Of a stretch of DNA of 64,000 nt, positions 27,141 to 34,152 are shown piece by piece (within the stretch, counting starts at the first letter, position 1; each line of letters starts with the position of its first letter). The notes under the pieces are model-generated. The model searched no databases. It saw only the letters and a program-made list of their open reading frames with translations, and had not been told where the DNA came from. Origin of the DNA: Indolivaga capnocytophagoides DSM 22835. Its GTDB lineage: Bacteria; Bacteroidota; Bacteroidia; Bacteroidales; Dysgonomonadaceae. The position numbers and the translations under genes are program-made. The stretch is taken from the NCBI RefSeq assembly GCF_000426485.1, contig NZ_KE384529.1, positions 820,422 through 884,421 of the forward strand. Direction: 5' to 3'.

Positions 27141-28285
27141 TTCAACAATTCGTAATACACTGGTTGATGATCGGGCAGCAATTCGGGATGAAAAGCTTTG
27201 ATTAAGTCTGCCAATACCACTTCGGGTTCAACTGGTGCTTTTTCGTAAAACGGCTTTTGACGCAGGTTACAGCACACTACTTTTTTCTCTTTAAATGCTT
27301 TAAAGTCTGCATATCTGGCATCGCTCTGCTTCATTACATCGTACGAATAATCACCGGTATGACTTACTAACATACGCCAATAATCGGCATTTGCGCCTTG
27401 TGCATAAACCGATTCAAATTCCATATTCAGACCACCTGTTTCGGTATTATCTTTCAGGAAATATTGTGCTCCTGCATCGTAAAACTGCTCTGCAAGATAA
27501 CTTTTACCTCCAACTACATACCAGTTACCCGAACGCATTTCGCCACTCAATACTGTTGGTCTCTCTTTAACCGATTCACACAGTTTTTCGAGATCCAGAT
27601 ATTTCTTTTCTATATCGGCAAACTGTTCATTTGCTTGCTTCTCCTGTCCTAAAAGCATGGCTGTAAATTTCAACCATTCTGCTTGTCCGAGCGGTGTTGT
27701 TTCTTTATAACCCAAGAAAGTAACCAGAGGAATTTCTAAGTCTTTAATGGTTTCATATCCTCCTCTCTTGAATGGAGATACCAAAATAATATCAGGGTGT
27801 AAAGCCAGAATCAGCTCACTATCAAAATTTCCTTCTATACCTATCTGCCCTGTTTTTCCGTTCTTAATCTGTTCTTTCATCTTTTCGTTGAACAGATAAT
27901 GTGTACTTGTCATTCCCACCACTTTATCGGTAGCATCGAGCTTGATAAAGTTTGCCAACTGCAAAGTAGTCATACAAATAACACTCCGAACGGGTGTTTC
28001 TATTACCGTATAATTCTGAGGAATACCATCGTGGCTCTGTCCTCTGTCAACTAAAGCATAATGATAAGTCATCTTGCTTTCGTGCTGAGGGTCTTCAATA
28101 TCCACCAGTCGGTAAGTACCCTTATCGGTTACTTTAAACCCTTGTGCATATTTTATCTCGACCTTTTCTCTGTTTTCGTTAGACGAGGTATCGGACGACG
28201 CATTGCCATCATTGCGTTTATTACCGCAACCGCTGAGCAGAATAGCTGTTACGATGGTAAGTTGAAGTATAAGAAACTTTTTCAT
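27137..28285 (-). CDS. BtuF/FecB-like substrate-binding lipoprotein
   Basis: 382 residues. Lipoprotein signal with lipobox ILLSGCG (Cys at about residue 20), then a Ser/Asn-rich linker and a periplasmic-binding domain (VIETPVRSVICMTTLQLANFIKLDATDKVVGMTSTHYL; DSELILALHPDIILVSPFKRGG; AEWLKFTAMLLGQEKQANEQFADIEKKY). In Bacteroidetes such proteins are anchored in the periplasm and deliver ligand to the FecCD-type permease, whose gene overlaps by four bases. Corrinoid specificity is inferred from the operon. Confidence 0.9.
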   Translation of the reverse strand: MKKFLILQLTIVTAILLSGCGNKRNDGNASSDTSSNENREKVEIKYAQGFKVTDKGTYRLVDIEDPQHESKMTYHYALVDRGQSHDGIPQNYTVIETPVRSVICMTTLQLANFIKLDATDKVVGMTSTHYLFNEKMKEQIKNGKTGQIGIEGNFDSELILALHPDIILVSPFKRGGYETIKDLEIPLVTFLGYKETTPLGQAEWLKFTAMLLGQEKQANEQFADIEKKYLDLEKLCESVKERPTVLSGEMRSGNWYVVGGKSYLAEQFYDAGAQYFLKDNTETGGLNMEFESVYAQGANADYWRMLVSHTGDYSYDVMKQSDARYADFKAFKEKKVVCCNLRQKPFYEKAPVEPEVVLADLIKAFHPELLPDHQPVYYELLK

Positions 28286-28992
28286 AAAGGATTTCCTTGA
28301 ATTATCATTAAAGAAAAATAGGGTATCTTGCGTTTTAAAATTTCTTGAATATCGGTTGTATAATATTCCAGATCTTTTACTCCTACATTTTCGAAGTAGT
28401 GAAAAACGGCATTCTTGTTATTACCGATACACTCTTTGATAGCATCGGCACATAACGATACTTTCATAATCACTATCACTTTTCCGAGATTAATTTTTTC
28501 GGTAAGTTCATCAGACGAAATAATTCCCGGAACAACATTCAACTCTTCTTCGAGTTTGACTACATGTATTCCGGCTAAAGCACCTGCGGCAATAAATGCC
28601 GGCACACCTGCTACTCTGTTTACGGGAATGTTGTCTTGTTCTAATGTTTCGAATATATAATGTATAGAAGAATAAAATCCGGCATCGCCTTCAGCTACAA
28701 TGGCTACTTTTTTGCTATCCTTATACTGTAGTTCGGCATCCTTAGCTACATTGGCATATGCCGCAATAGCTTTGGTGCGATCTTTACTCATAGGAACATG
28801 AAAAGGTATTCCTTTTCGGGTATCAATATCCAACTCGGACATGATATCTAAGGCACGAGAAGATACTGTTCCCTCTTTCGATATAGTTGCTGGATAATAA
28901 ATACAATCGGCAGTTTGAAGGGCTTTCAAGCCTTTAAGCGTTATTAGCTCAGCTTCTCCGGGACCAAGTGATACAAAGGTAATTGGGTACAT
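28282..28992 (-). CDS. cbiL: Precorrin-2 / cobalt-factor II C20-methyltransferase
   Basis: About 236 residues. Begins MYPITFVSLGPGEAELITLKGLKALQTADCIYYPAT, the SAM-binding start of CbiL/CobI, and continues with VAIVAEGDAGFYSSIHYI and VAGVPAFIAAGALAGIHVVKLEEELNVVPGI. The track of an upstream TTG (29007) is less likely than the ATG at 28992. It methylates C20 of the macrocycle. It is the first gene behind cobalamin riboswitch 1 and overlaps the binding lipoprotein gene by four bases, giving the order cbiL-btuF-btuC-btuD-cbiJD. Confidence 0.93.
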   Translation of the reverse strand: MYPITFVSLGPGEAELITLKGLKALQTADCIYYPATISKEGTVSSRALDIMSELDIDTRKGIPFHVPMSKDRTKAIAAYANVAKDAELQYKDSKKVAIVAEGDAGFYSSIHYIFETLEQDNIPVNRVAGVPAFIAAGALAGIHVVKLEEELNVVPGIISSDELTEKINLGKVIVIMKVSLCADAIKECIGNNKNAVFHYFENVGVKDLEYYTTDIQEILKRKIPYFSLMIIQGNPL

Positions 28993-29133
28993 TATTCTTT
29001 CTTTCAAAAATATTGTTTTTGATTACACTCTTTGGTACAGGATGTTATATTCAGAAAACCGAATCGTAAAAAACAGAGATTCAAATCTGTGAATGTTTAC
29101 AGCCTTTACCACGAGCCTTAAACGTATTATGTA

Positions 29134-29418
29134 TTGGCAGGTCTTCTGACTTACTCCGTTTCTGAGCACCTTCCCATCTTTGACAGTTAGCAGTTAGCAA
29201 ATATCAATTAGCAATTTATTTATTGTTGACTTTTATTTCTAACTGTTCACTGTTTCTGACAGTGGATATTGAGTCTTGCTCAAAAATTTTCTCAGTATTA
29301 TTGTTAACCGATTACTGTTAACTGTTAACTGAATAGAGATTACAGCAGCGGGTCTGTTCAGGACTTTCACCTGATTCCCTTTTCACTACTCTCCGCGAAT
29401 ACGGACAGCAGCACCAAA
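29134..29418 (-). ncRNA. Cobalamin riboswitch 1, with expanded peripheral arms
   Basis: On the minus strand the conserved parts are seen in order: AAAGGGAATCAGGTG, CCCGCTGCTGTAA (B12-box region), CCACTGTC, GATGGGAAGG and a 3' end AGTCAGAAGACCTGCC. It is about 285 bases, against about 186 for riboswitch 2. The extra length is two insertions rich in GTTAAC/CAGTTAG units (about 29186-29262 and 29303-29332) that can fold on themselves. It ends about 140 bases before the cbiL ATG. Confidence 0.92.
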
Positions 29419-29425
29419 ACGATTG

Positions 29426-29433
29426 CAAAGATA
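29426..29433 (-). promoter_or_regulatory. -7 box of the riboswitch-1 operon
   Basis: TATCTTTG on the minus strand, matching TAnnTTTG, immediately before the riboswitch 5' end. No good -33 element seen at the usual spacing. Confidence 0.5.
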
Positions 29434-29571
29434 AGGAATTATACCAATCTGTAGTTAGATTTAAGAACTAAAAGGTTCAATTACATTAGTCGTTTTGAGA
29501 GACTCGGCATAATTCTAATAAATTTGACTCTGCCCTCACTACTTAAAACGTTCTTTTCTTTTGTACTACGC

Positions 29572-29963
29572 GCAATCATAGATTGCTTGTGTTCCTTTTG
29601 GCCTAAGCCCCAAAAGGAAGCTAAAAGTCTTTTGCGGCACACTTTCGGTGCGATCCGTTACCTGTTTGCAGGCGGAATAAAATAAAGTCGTCCTATCGGA
29701 CTTCACATTTTATTCTTTACGCCTTGCTGCACAGAACGGATACCTCGCACCTACAGTTGACGCCGCTTGGCTGACGCCCGTCAGGCTGTCGACATCGTCG
29801 GAAGTCCGGGGTACCCGTTGTGAGAAGAAAGCGTTAAAAGACAAATAGACATCGGCGATAATCATTTTTATTTGTCTTAGCTTTCGAGCATGTAACGGGT
29901 CGGGCTGGAGGCGCGGTCTTGATTTTTTGTTTCGTTTTGCATCAAGGCAAAATGAAAAACAAA
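29572..29963. other. Multi-hairpin non-coding block, comparatively GC-rich
   Basis: No open frame, but dense inverted repeats: GCAATC/GATTGC (29572-29586); TTCCTTTTGG/CCAAAAGGAA (29592-29619); a nested arm 29647-29751 with GGTGCGATCCGTT against AACGGAT-ACCT-CGCACC outside, then AGGC/GCCT, GAATAAAAT/ATTTTATTC and AAGTC/GACTT inside; CTGAC/GTCAG (29771-29784); a second nested arm 29813-29900 with ACCCGTT/AACGGGT, GAAAGC/GCTTTC and AAGACAAATA/TATTTGTCTT; and TTTTGC/GCAAAA with flanking T/A runs (29926-29963). Either a structured RNA or a structured intergenic repeat; similar hairpin-rich blocks occur in Bacteroidetes genomes as far as I recall. The remaining 29964-30107 shows only a promoter box. 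Confidence 0.7.
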
Positions 29964-30071
29964 CCCGGTAGGGTGCGTTAGTTATGAAGTAAATCCGATT
30001 ATATAAATAAAACCAACATTTTTATACTGATTTGCATGAATTATAAATCGGTACAATAAAAAAGAAACATT

Positions 30072-30079
30072 TATCTTTG
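30072..30079 (+). promoter_or_regulatory. -7 box of the hipA-like gene
   Basis: TATCTTTG, 28 bases before the ATG; no clear -33 box. Confidence 0.45.
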
Positions 30080-30107
30080 CTTTCTAAGTAATAGAAAGGT
30101 CAAAACT

Positions 30108-30890
30108 ATGGATTTACGTACAGTAAATGTAACCAGATATATAATGCCCCTACGAGAAGGAGGGTCACTACCGGCATTGGCCGATGCCGACGACGGGTTT
30201 AAGTATGTTCTGAAATTCAGGGGAACAGGGCATGGAACCAAAGCACTGGTATCGGAACTCTTGGGAGGAGTAGTTGCCCACACTCTCGGATTCAAGGTGC
30301 CCGAATATGTATTTATCAATCTCGATGAAGCTTTCGGGCGTACCGAAGGCGATGAAGAAATACAAGACCTGCTGCAAGGAAGCAGAGGTTTGAATCTCGG
30401 ATTACACTTTTTGTCGGGAGCACTTACGTTCGACCCTGTAATGACAAAAGTAGATTCGAAATTAGCATCACAAGTAGTGTGGCTCGATGCTTTTCTGACA
30501 AATGTAGATCGTACTGCCCGAAATACCAATATGCTGTATTGGAATAAAGAGTTGTGGCTGATAGATCACGGTGCATCACTTTATTTCCATCATTCTTGGG
30601 TGAATTACGAAAAGTATGCAGTCAGTCCCTTTCCACAAATCAAAGATCATGTATTGCTTCCTTATGCCTCGGAATTAGAATCTGTGGATAAGGAATTCAA
30701 AGCAATATTGACTGACGAAAAAATCAGGGAGATGACCAATCTTTTGCCTAACGACTGGCTCAACTGGGGAGGTGAAGAAGAAAGCCCCGAAGAGATAAAG
30801 AATGTATACTATAATTTCTTAACAGAGCGAATCCATCATTCGGATTTGTTCGTAAAAGCGGCTCAGGATGCAAGAAAAGCACTTATATGA
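30108..30890 (+). CDS. HipA-like kinase-fold protein (HipA_2 type)
   Basis: 260 residues. The region resembles a compact HipA C-terminal kinase: ATP-site strand YVLKFRGTGHGTKALVSELLGGVVAHTLGFKVPEYVFINLDEAFGR, a catalytic-loop-like FLTNVDRTARNTNMLYW (Asp and two Asn as in HipA/PI-kinase folds) and a metal-binding-like LWLIDHGASLYFHH. It lacks the HipA N-terminal subdomain, and no HipB-type DNA-binding protein is adjacent. Its stop overlaps the DUF3037 gene by 23 bases; this two-gene pairing is recurrent in bacteria as far as I know. The pair could be a kinase with regulator or a toxin-antitoxin-like unit, but no target can be inferred. Confidence 0.75.
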   Translation: MDLRTVNVTRYIMPLREGGSLPALADADDGFKYVLKFRGTGHGTKALVSELLGGVVAHTLGFKVPEYVFINLDEAFGRTEGDEEIQDLLQGSRGLNLGLHFLSGALTFDPVMTKVDSKLASQVVWLDAFLTNVDRTARNTNMLYWNKELWLIDHGASLYFHHSWVNYEKYAVSPFPQIKDHVLLPYASELESVDKEFKAILTDEKIREMTNLLPNDWLNWGGEEESPEEIKNVYYNFLTERIHHSDLFVKAAQDARKALI

Positions 30891-31251
30891 ATATGCGGTC
30901 ATTCGTGTAGTGCCAAAGGTGGAGCGCGAAGAATTTATCAATGTCGGGATTATCTTATTCTCGAAAAAGGCTAAGTATATAAAGATGAGATACATTCTCG
31001 ATATCAATCGTTTAAGTCTATTCAACAAAGAGTTGGATTTTGATGCAGTAGATTCGGCATTACAGGCTTTCGAAAAAACAGCACACGGCGAAAAAGGCTG
31101 CGGAGTAATAGCTTCGATGGATATTCCCGAACGATTCCGTTGGCTGACAGCTGTTAAGAGTGCTTGTATACAAACATCACGTCCTCATACAGGATTTTCG
31201 GACGATCTGGATGCTACAGTACAATCTTTATTTGAAGAATTGGTATTGTAA
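30868..31251 (+). CDS. DUF3037 protein
   Basis: 127 residues. The N-terminal YEYAVIRVVPKVEREEFINVGIILFSKKAKYIKMRY is the recognisable DUF3037 pattern, followed by helices (LFNKELDFDAVDSALQAFEKTAHG) and RFRWLTAVKSACIQTSRPHTGFSDDLDATVQSLFEELV. Function unknown. It overlaps the HipA-like gene and ends just before a strong terminator, so the two genes are a closed bicistronic unit and probably act together. Confidence 0.8.
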   Translation: MQEKHLYEYAVIRVVPKVEREEFINVGIILFSKKAKYIKMRYILDINRLSLFNKELDFDAVDSALQAFEKTAHGEKGCGVIASMDIPERFRWLTAVKSACIQTSRPHTGFSDDLDATVQSLFEELVL

Positions 31252-31272
31252 AGAAAGTTGAGATTACCAGAT

Positions 31273-31323
31273 AAAAAGACTGCGAGAATATATCTAAAAA
31301 CATATATTCTCGCAGTCTTTTTT
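31273..31323. terminator. Bidirectional terminator
   Basis: A 21-bp perfect stem (AAAAAGACTGCGAGAATATA and its complement) with an 8-base loop, with A-run on one side and T-run on the other, between the convergent DUF3037 and ribbon-helix-helix genes. Confidence 0.95.
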
Positions 31324-31340
31324 ATAGATCTGACCAATAC

Positions 31341-31517
31341 TTACTTAGGTTTAGCTATTCGTCCGGCTTTACGTAAGGCCTGATCAAGAATATACTGTAT
31401 CTGTCCATTAGTGCTTCGAAATTCATCGGCAGCCCATTTCTCAAGAGCTTCCATGGTTTCGGGACTGACTCGAAGAACGAAACTTTTAACGGTAGTATCT
31501 TTTTCTTTTTTTGCCAC
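31341..31517 (-). CDS. Small Arc-type ribbon-helix-helix protein
   Basis: 58 residues, read from GTG at 31517 because the frame is closed by TAA twelve bases upstream and contains no earlier ATG. The sequence [44 protein letters not shown] has the strand-helix-helix pattern of Arc/MetJ-type DNA-binding proteins (Arc-like; the [12 protein letters not shown] second helix is typical). It lies 28 bases after the SPFH gene on the same strand, an arrangement I recognise from other Bacteroidales. It may bind its own promoter, which is inference. Confidence 0.82.
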   Translation of the reverse strand: MAKKEKDTTVKSFVLRVSPETMEALEKWAADEFRSTNGQIQYILDQALRKAGRIAKPK

Positions 31518-31545
31518 AATAAAGTATTAATTATGATTTCAAACG

Positions 31546-32484
31546 TTAATGATGCAATGTTCCGGCATTAACTATTGGCTGAGCCGCTTCATCAGCGCAT
31601 AATACTACCAAAAGGTTACTCACCATGGCAGCTTTACGCTCTTCATCCAATTCCACCACATTTTCTTTCTCTAATTTTGCTAAAGCCAGTTGAACCATGC
31701 TTACAGCTCCTTCTACAATTTTTTCTCGTGCCGAAATTATAGCATCAGCTTGCTGCCTGCGAAGCATTACACTGGCTATTTCGGCTGCATAAGCCAAATA
31801 ATTGATTCTGGCCTCAACAACTTCTATACCTGCAATTTCGAGTCGGCTGTTTAGTTCTTGCTCAAGCCTTTCGCTAATTTCGCCATTATCGGAACGTAAT
31901 GTTACAGCACCATTAACACCATTTTCGTTATCATCGTAGGCATACATTCCGGCAACTTGTCTCAATGCGGCATCACTCTGTATTTTCACAAAGTTTTCGT
32001 ACGATTTCATTCTGTTACTAAACTGACCGGCTGCGGTTTGTGCCGACATGTTATTCATCGACGATGTATCTATATCGAAAGTAGCCTTGTATGAATCTTT
32101 TACTCTCCATACCAAAACGGCTCCTATCATTATGGGATTGCCCACCTTATCGTTCACTTTTATAGGGGCTATATCCAAATTTCGGGCACGGAGTGTAACC
32201 TTCTTTTTCGAATAAAAAGGATTTACCCAGAAAAATCCGTTATTAGAATTAGTTCCCTTATATTTCCCGAAAAACATCATCACACGGACATCATTAGGTT
32301 CTATAATCATAAATCCAAACATTCCAATTACAGAAACGACTATTCCGATTATAGCTATAATGTATAATACAACCATCCCTTGAGTAAACATATAACAACT
32401 GGCTACTAATAGAGCCAACAACACAAATAAAGCAAGAAATCCCGATAAACACGCTCCTTCAAATTTTTTCTCTCCTATTTTCAT
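31546..32484 (-). CDS. SPFH/band-7 domain membrane protein
   Basis: 312 residues. Two N-terminal hydrophobic segments (LSGFLALFVLLALLVASCYMF and VVLYIIAIIGIVVSVIGMFGFMII), then an SPFH domain (about residues 65-250: VMMFFGKYKGTNSNNGFFWVNPFYSKKKVTLRARNLDIAPIKVNDKVGNPIMIGAVLVWRVKDSYKATFDID) and a helical region with AAEIASVMLRRQQADAIISAREKIVEGAVSMVQLAL. Members assemble as membrane scaffolds with stomatin-like roles. With the small ribbon-helix-helix gene it forms a two-gene operon between the two cobalamin operons; no link to cobalamin is visible. Confidence 0.88.
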   Translation of the reverse strand: MKIGEKKFEGACLSGFLALFVLLALLVASCYMFTQGMVVLYIIAIIGIVVSVIGMFGFMIIEPNDVRVMMFFGKYKGTNSNNGFFWVNPFYSKKKVTLRARNLDIAPIKVNDKVGNPIMIGAVLVWRVKDSYKATFDIDTSSMNNMSAQTAAGQFSNRMKSYENFVKIQSDAALRQVAGMYAYDDNENGVNGAVTLRSDNGEISERLEQELNSRLEIAGIEVVEARINYLAYAAEIASVMLRRQQADAIISAREKIVEGAVSMVQLALAKLEKENVVELDEERKAAMVSNLLVVLCADEAAQPIVNAGTLHH

Positions 32485-32564
32485 ATTAATATATTTATGA
32501 TATTATTTTGATATCACAAATAAAACATATTTTTCAATAAGAAACAAACATTTAGCTAAATAAA

Positions 32565-32600
32565 AAACGAGGAGCAGATCTGAACAATCTACCCCTCGTT
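32565..32600 (-). terminator. Terminator of the cobalamin operon after cobT
   Basis: On the minus strand AACGAGG pairs with CCTCGTT, with an inner AGAT/ATCT pairing, followed by a T-rich run; it starts 23 bases after the cobT stop. Confidence 0.85.
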
Positions 32601-32622
32601 ATATTTGTATCAGGTTATTACC

Positions 32623-33660
32623 TTAGAAATACTTGGTAACCTGTATTTTTTTAAATGAATTCATTTCGTTAATCATACGTACCGAAGAATCTACAATCGG
32701 ATAAGCACACAGTGCGCCTGTACCTTCTCCCAATCGGAAACTAAGATGAAGAATCGGTCTTGCATCCAGATGCCTTAGAATCAGTTTGTGGCCAATCTCA
32801 TCGCCCTGATGACCAAATACAGCATAATGCAATACATTACTGTTAAGTTTCGATGCAGCTAACAAACAGTTAGTCATTATAAATCCGTCTATTAATATAA
32901 TCATTTTCAACTCGGCAGCTTTCAGCATAGCACCTACAGCCATCACCATTTCAAATCCTCCGAAATAGCGGATAATATCTTCAACCGAACCATCACCTTT
33001 GTAGTTTTCCTGAGATTGTTTGAGTACGCGGTATTTATGTTCAATAATTTTACCCGAATCATCACAGCCTGCACCTACACAATCAGCCAAAGGAATATTT
33101 GCCAGATAAGACATCCATAATGCCGAAGACGAAGTATTGGTAATACCCATTTCGCCGAATCCGATTATATTACACCCCTTATCGAAACAAGCCTGAGCAC
33201 ATTCTGCACCTCTTTCGATAGCTAATCCCATTTCTTCGCGAGTCATAGCCGCTTCGTGAAGATAGTTGTTTGTGCTCTTTCTTATCTTTTTATCAATAAT
33301 AGGATCTGTTGGCTTAAAGTCGAAATTAACCCCCGAATCCACAATATGTAAGTCGATATTATGCTGACGTGCCAAAAAATTAATACCTGCTCCTCCTGCC
33401 CAAAAATTAGCAACCATCTGATAAGTTACTTCCTGTGGAGAAGGGCTTACTCCTTCGGCTGCAATCCCGTGATCTCCTGCAAAAACTATGTGGCAAGGAT
33501 GCGTAAGTTTAGGCTCTAAAGTCTGTTGTACCCAACCAATTTGCATGGCAAGATCTTCCAGAACTCCCAACGAACCTTTAGGTTTAGTCAGATTATCTAT
33601 TTTTTCTTGTAGATAAGAACGAATTTCGTCCTTGGGCTTTTCGATATTGAATTGTAACAT
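32623..33660 (-). CDS. cobT: Nicotinate-nucleotide:dimethylbenzimidazole phosphoribosyltransferase
   Basis: 345 residues, usual for CobT. Motifs: KPKGSLGVLEDLAMQIGWVQ, FAGDHGIAAEGVSPSPQEVTYQMVANFWAGGAGINFLARQ, IGFGEMGITNTSSSALWMSYL, and the C-terminal catalytic-base region HLSFRLGEGTGALCAYPIVDSSVRMINEM. It makes alpha-ribazole phosphate (or an analogue) for the lower ligand. It is the last gene of the long minus-strand cobalamin series and is followed by a terminator. Late-step partners (CobU, CobS, CbiB, CbiP) are not in this window. Confidence 0.95.
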   Translation of the reverse strand: MLQFNIEKPKDEIRSYLQEKIDNLTKPKGSLGVLEDLAMQIGWVQQTLEPKLTHPCHIVFAGDHGIAAEGVSPSPQEVTYQMVANFWAGGAGINFLARQHNIDLHIVDSGVNFDFKPTDPIIDKKIRKSTNNYLHEAAMTREEMGLAIERGAECAQACFDKGCNIIGFGEMGITNTSSSALWMSYLANIPLADCVGAGCDDSGKIIEHKYRVLKQSQENYKGDGSVEDIIRYFGGFEMVMAVGAMLKAAELKMIILIDGFIMTNCLLAASKLNSNVLHYAVFGHQGDEIGHKLILRHLDARPILHLSFRLGEGTGALCAYPIVDSSVRMINEMNSFKKIQVTKYF

Positions 33661-33664
33661 TGTA

Positions 33665-34096
33665 TTATATAATTTCTTTATTTAGTAACTTTTCTTCGAT
33701 AAGTTGCGCACAATAGCGGATGTATTCATCGCAAGGCTTTTTCTTTGTCACAGTAGGGCATTCTTCCAATCCCAGCAATTGTTTACAGATAATAGATCCA
33801 TGCTCTTTTTCAAATTCTCCGGCAAGAAATTTCACCACATCGTAGTTTTGTTTCTTACCATCTTTATCATGAGGGGTATAAGTTCCTGTTTCCAATCCTG
33901 CTATCATAGCCATCCCCGACACCGCACCACAAACATGACGCATGCCACCGATACCTCCACCAAAGGAGGTTGAAAGGCGTAAAGCAATATCTTTATCGAG
34001 ATTATAAATATCAGAATAAGCTACAAAAACCGATTGAGCACAATTAAAGCCTTGTTTATGTAATTCGAGTGCTTTATTTATTCTATCTTCCTGCAT
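33665..34096 (-). CDS. C_GCAxxG_C_C family redox protein
   Basis: About 143 residues from the ATG at 34096 (a TTG at 34132 would extend it). The family signature is clear: KQGFNCAQSVFVAYSD, STSFGGGIGGMRHVCGAVSGMAMIAGL and two downstream Cys in IICKQLLGLEECP and KKPCDEYIRYCAQLIEE. Members are small proteins with conserved Cys thought to act in redox or metal-cluster chemistry. It lies four bases before cobT and 56 after cbiG-cbiF, embedded in the cobalamin operon, so a role in cobalt handling or reduction is possible but not shown. Confidence 0.85.
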   Translation of the reverse strand: MQEDRINKALELHKQGFNCAQSVFVAYSDIYNLDKDIALRLSTSFGGGIGGMRHVCGAVSGMAMIAGLETGTYTPHDKDGKKQNYDVVKFLAGEFEKEHGSIICKQLLGLEECPTVTKKKPCDEYIRYCAQLIEEKLLNKEII

Positions 34097-34152
34097 TGAC
34101 TCGTTTTTTTTTGATCGATCAAAAATACTCAAATCAGATGGGTTATCAATGA

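Noticed and set aside
29572-29963. Structured block considered as a retron or group II intron
   Set aside because: No reverse transcriptase or maturase frame is in the window, and no intron domain V motif was recognised.
30071-30529. 152-codon open frame opposite the HipA-like gene
   Set aside because: No recognisable motif, no promoter, and fully within the conserved kinase frame.
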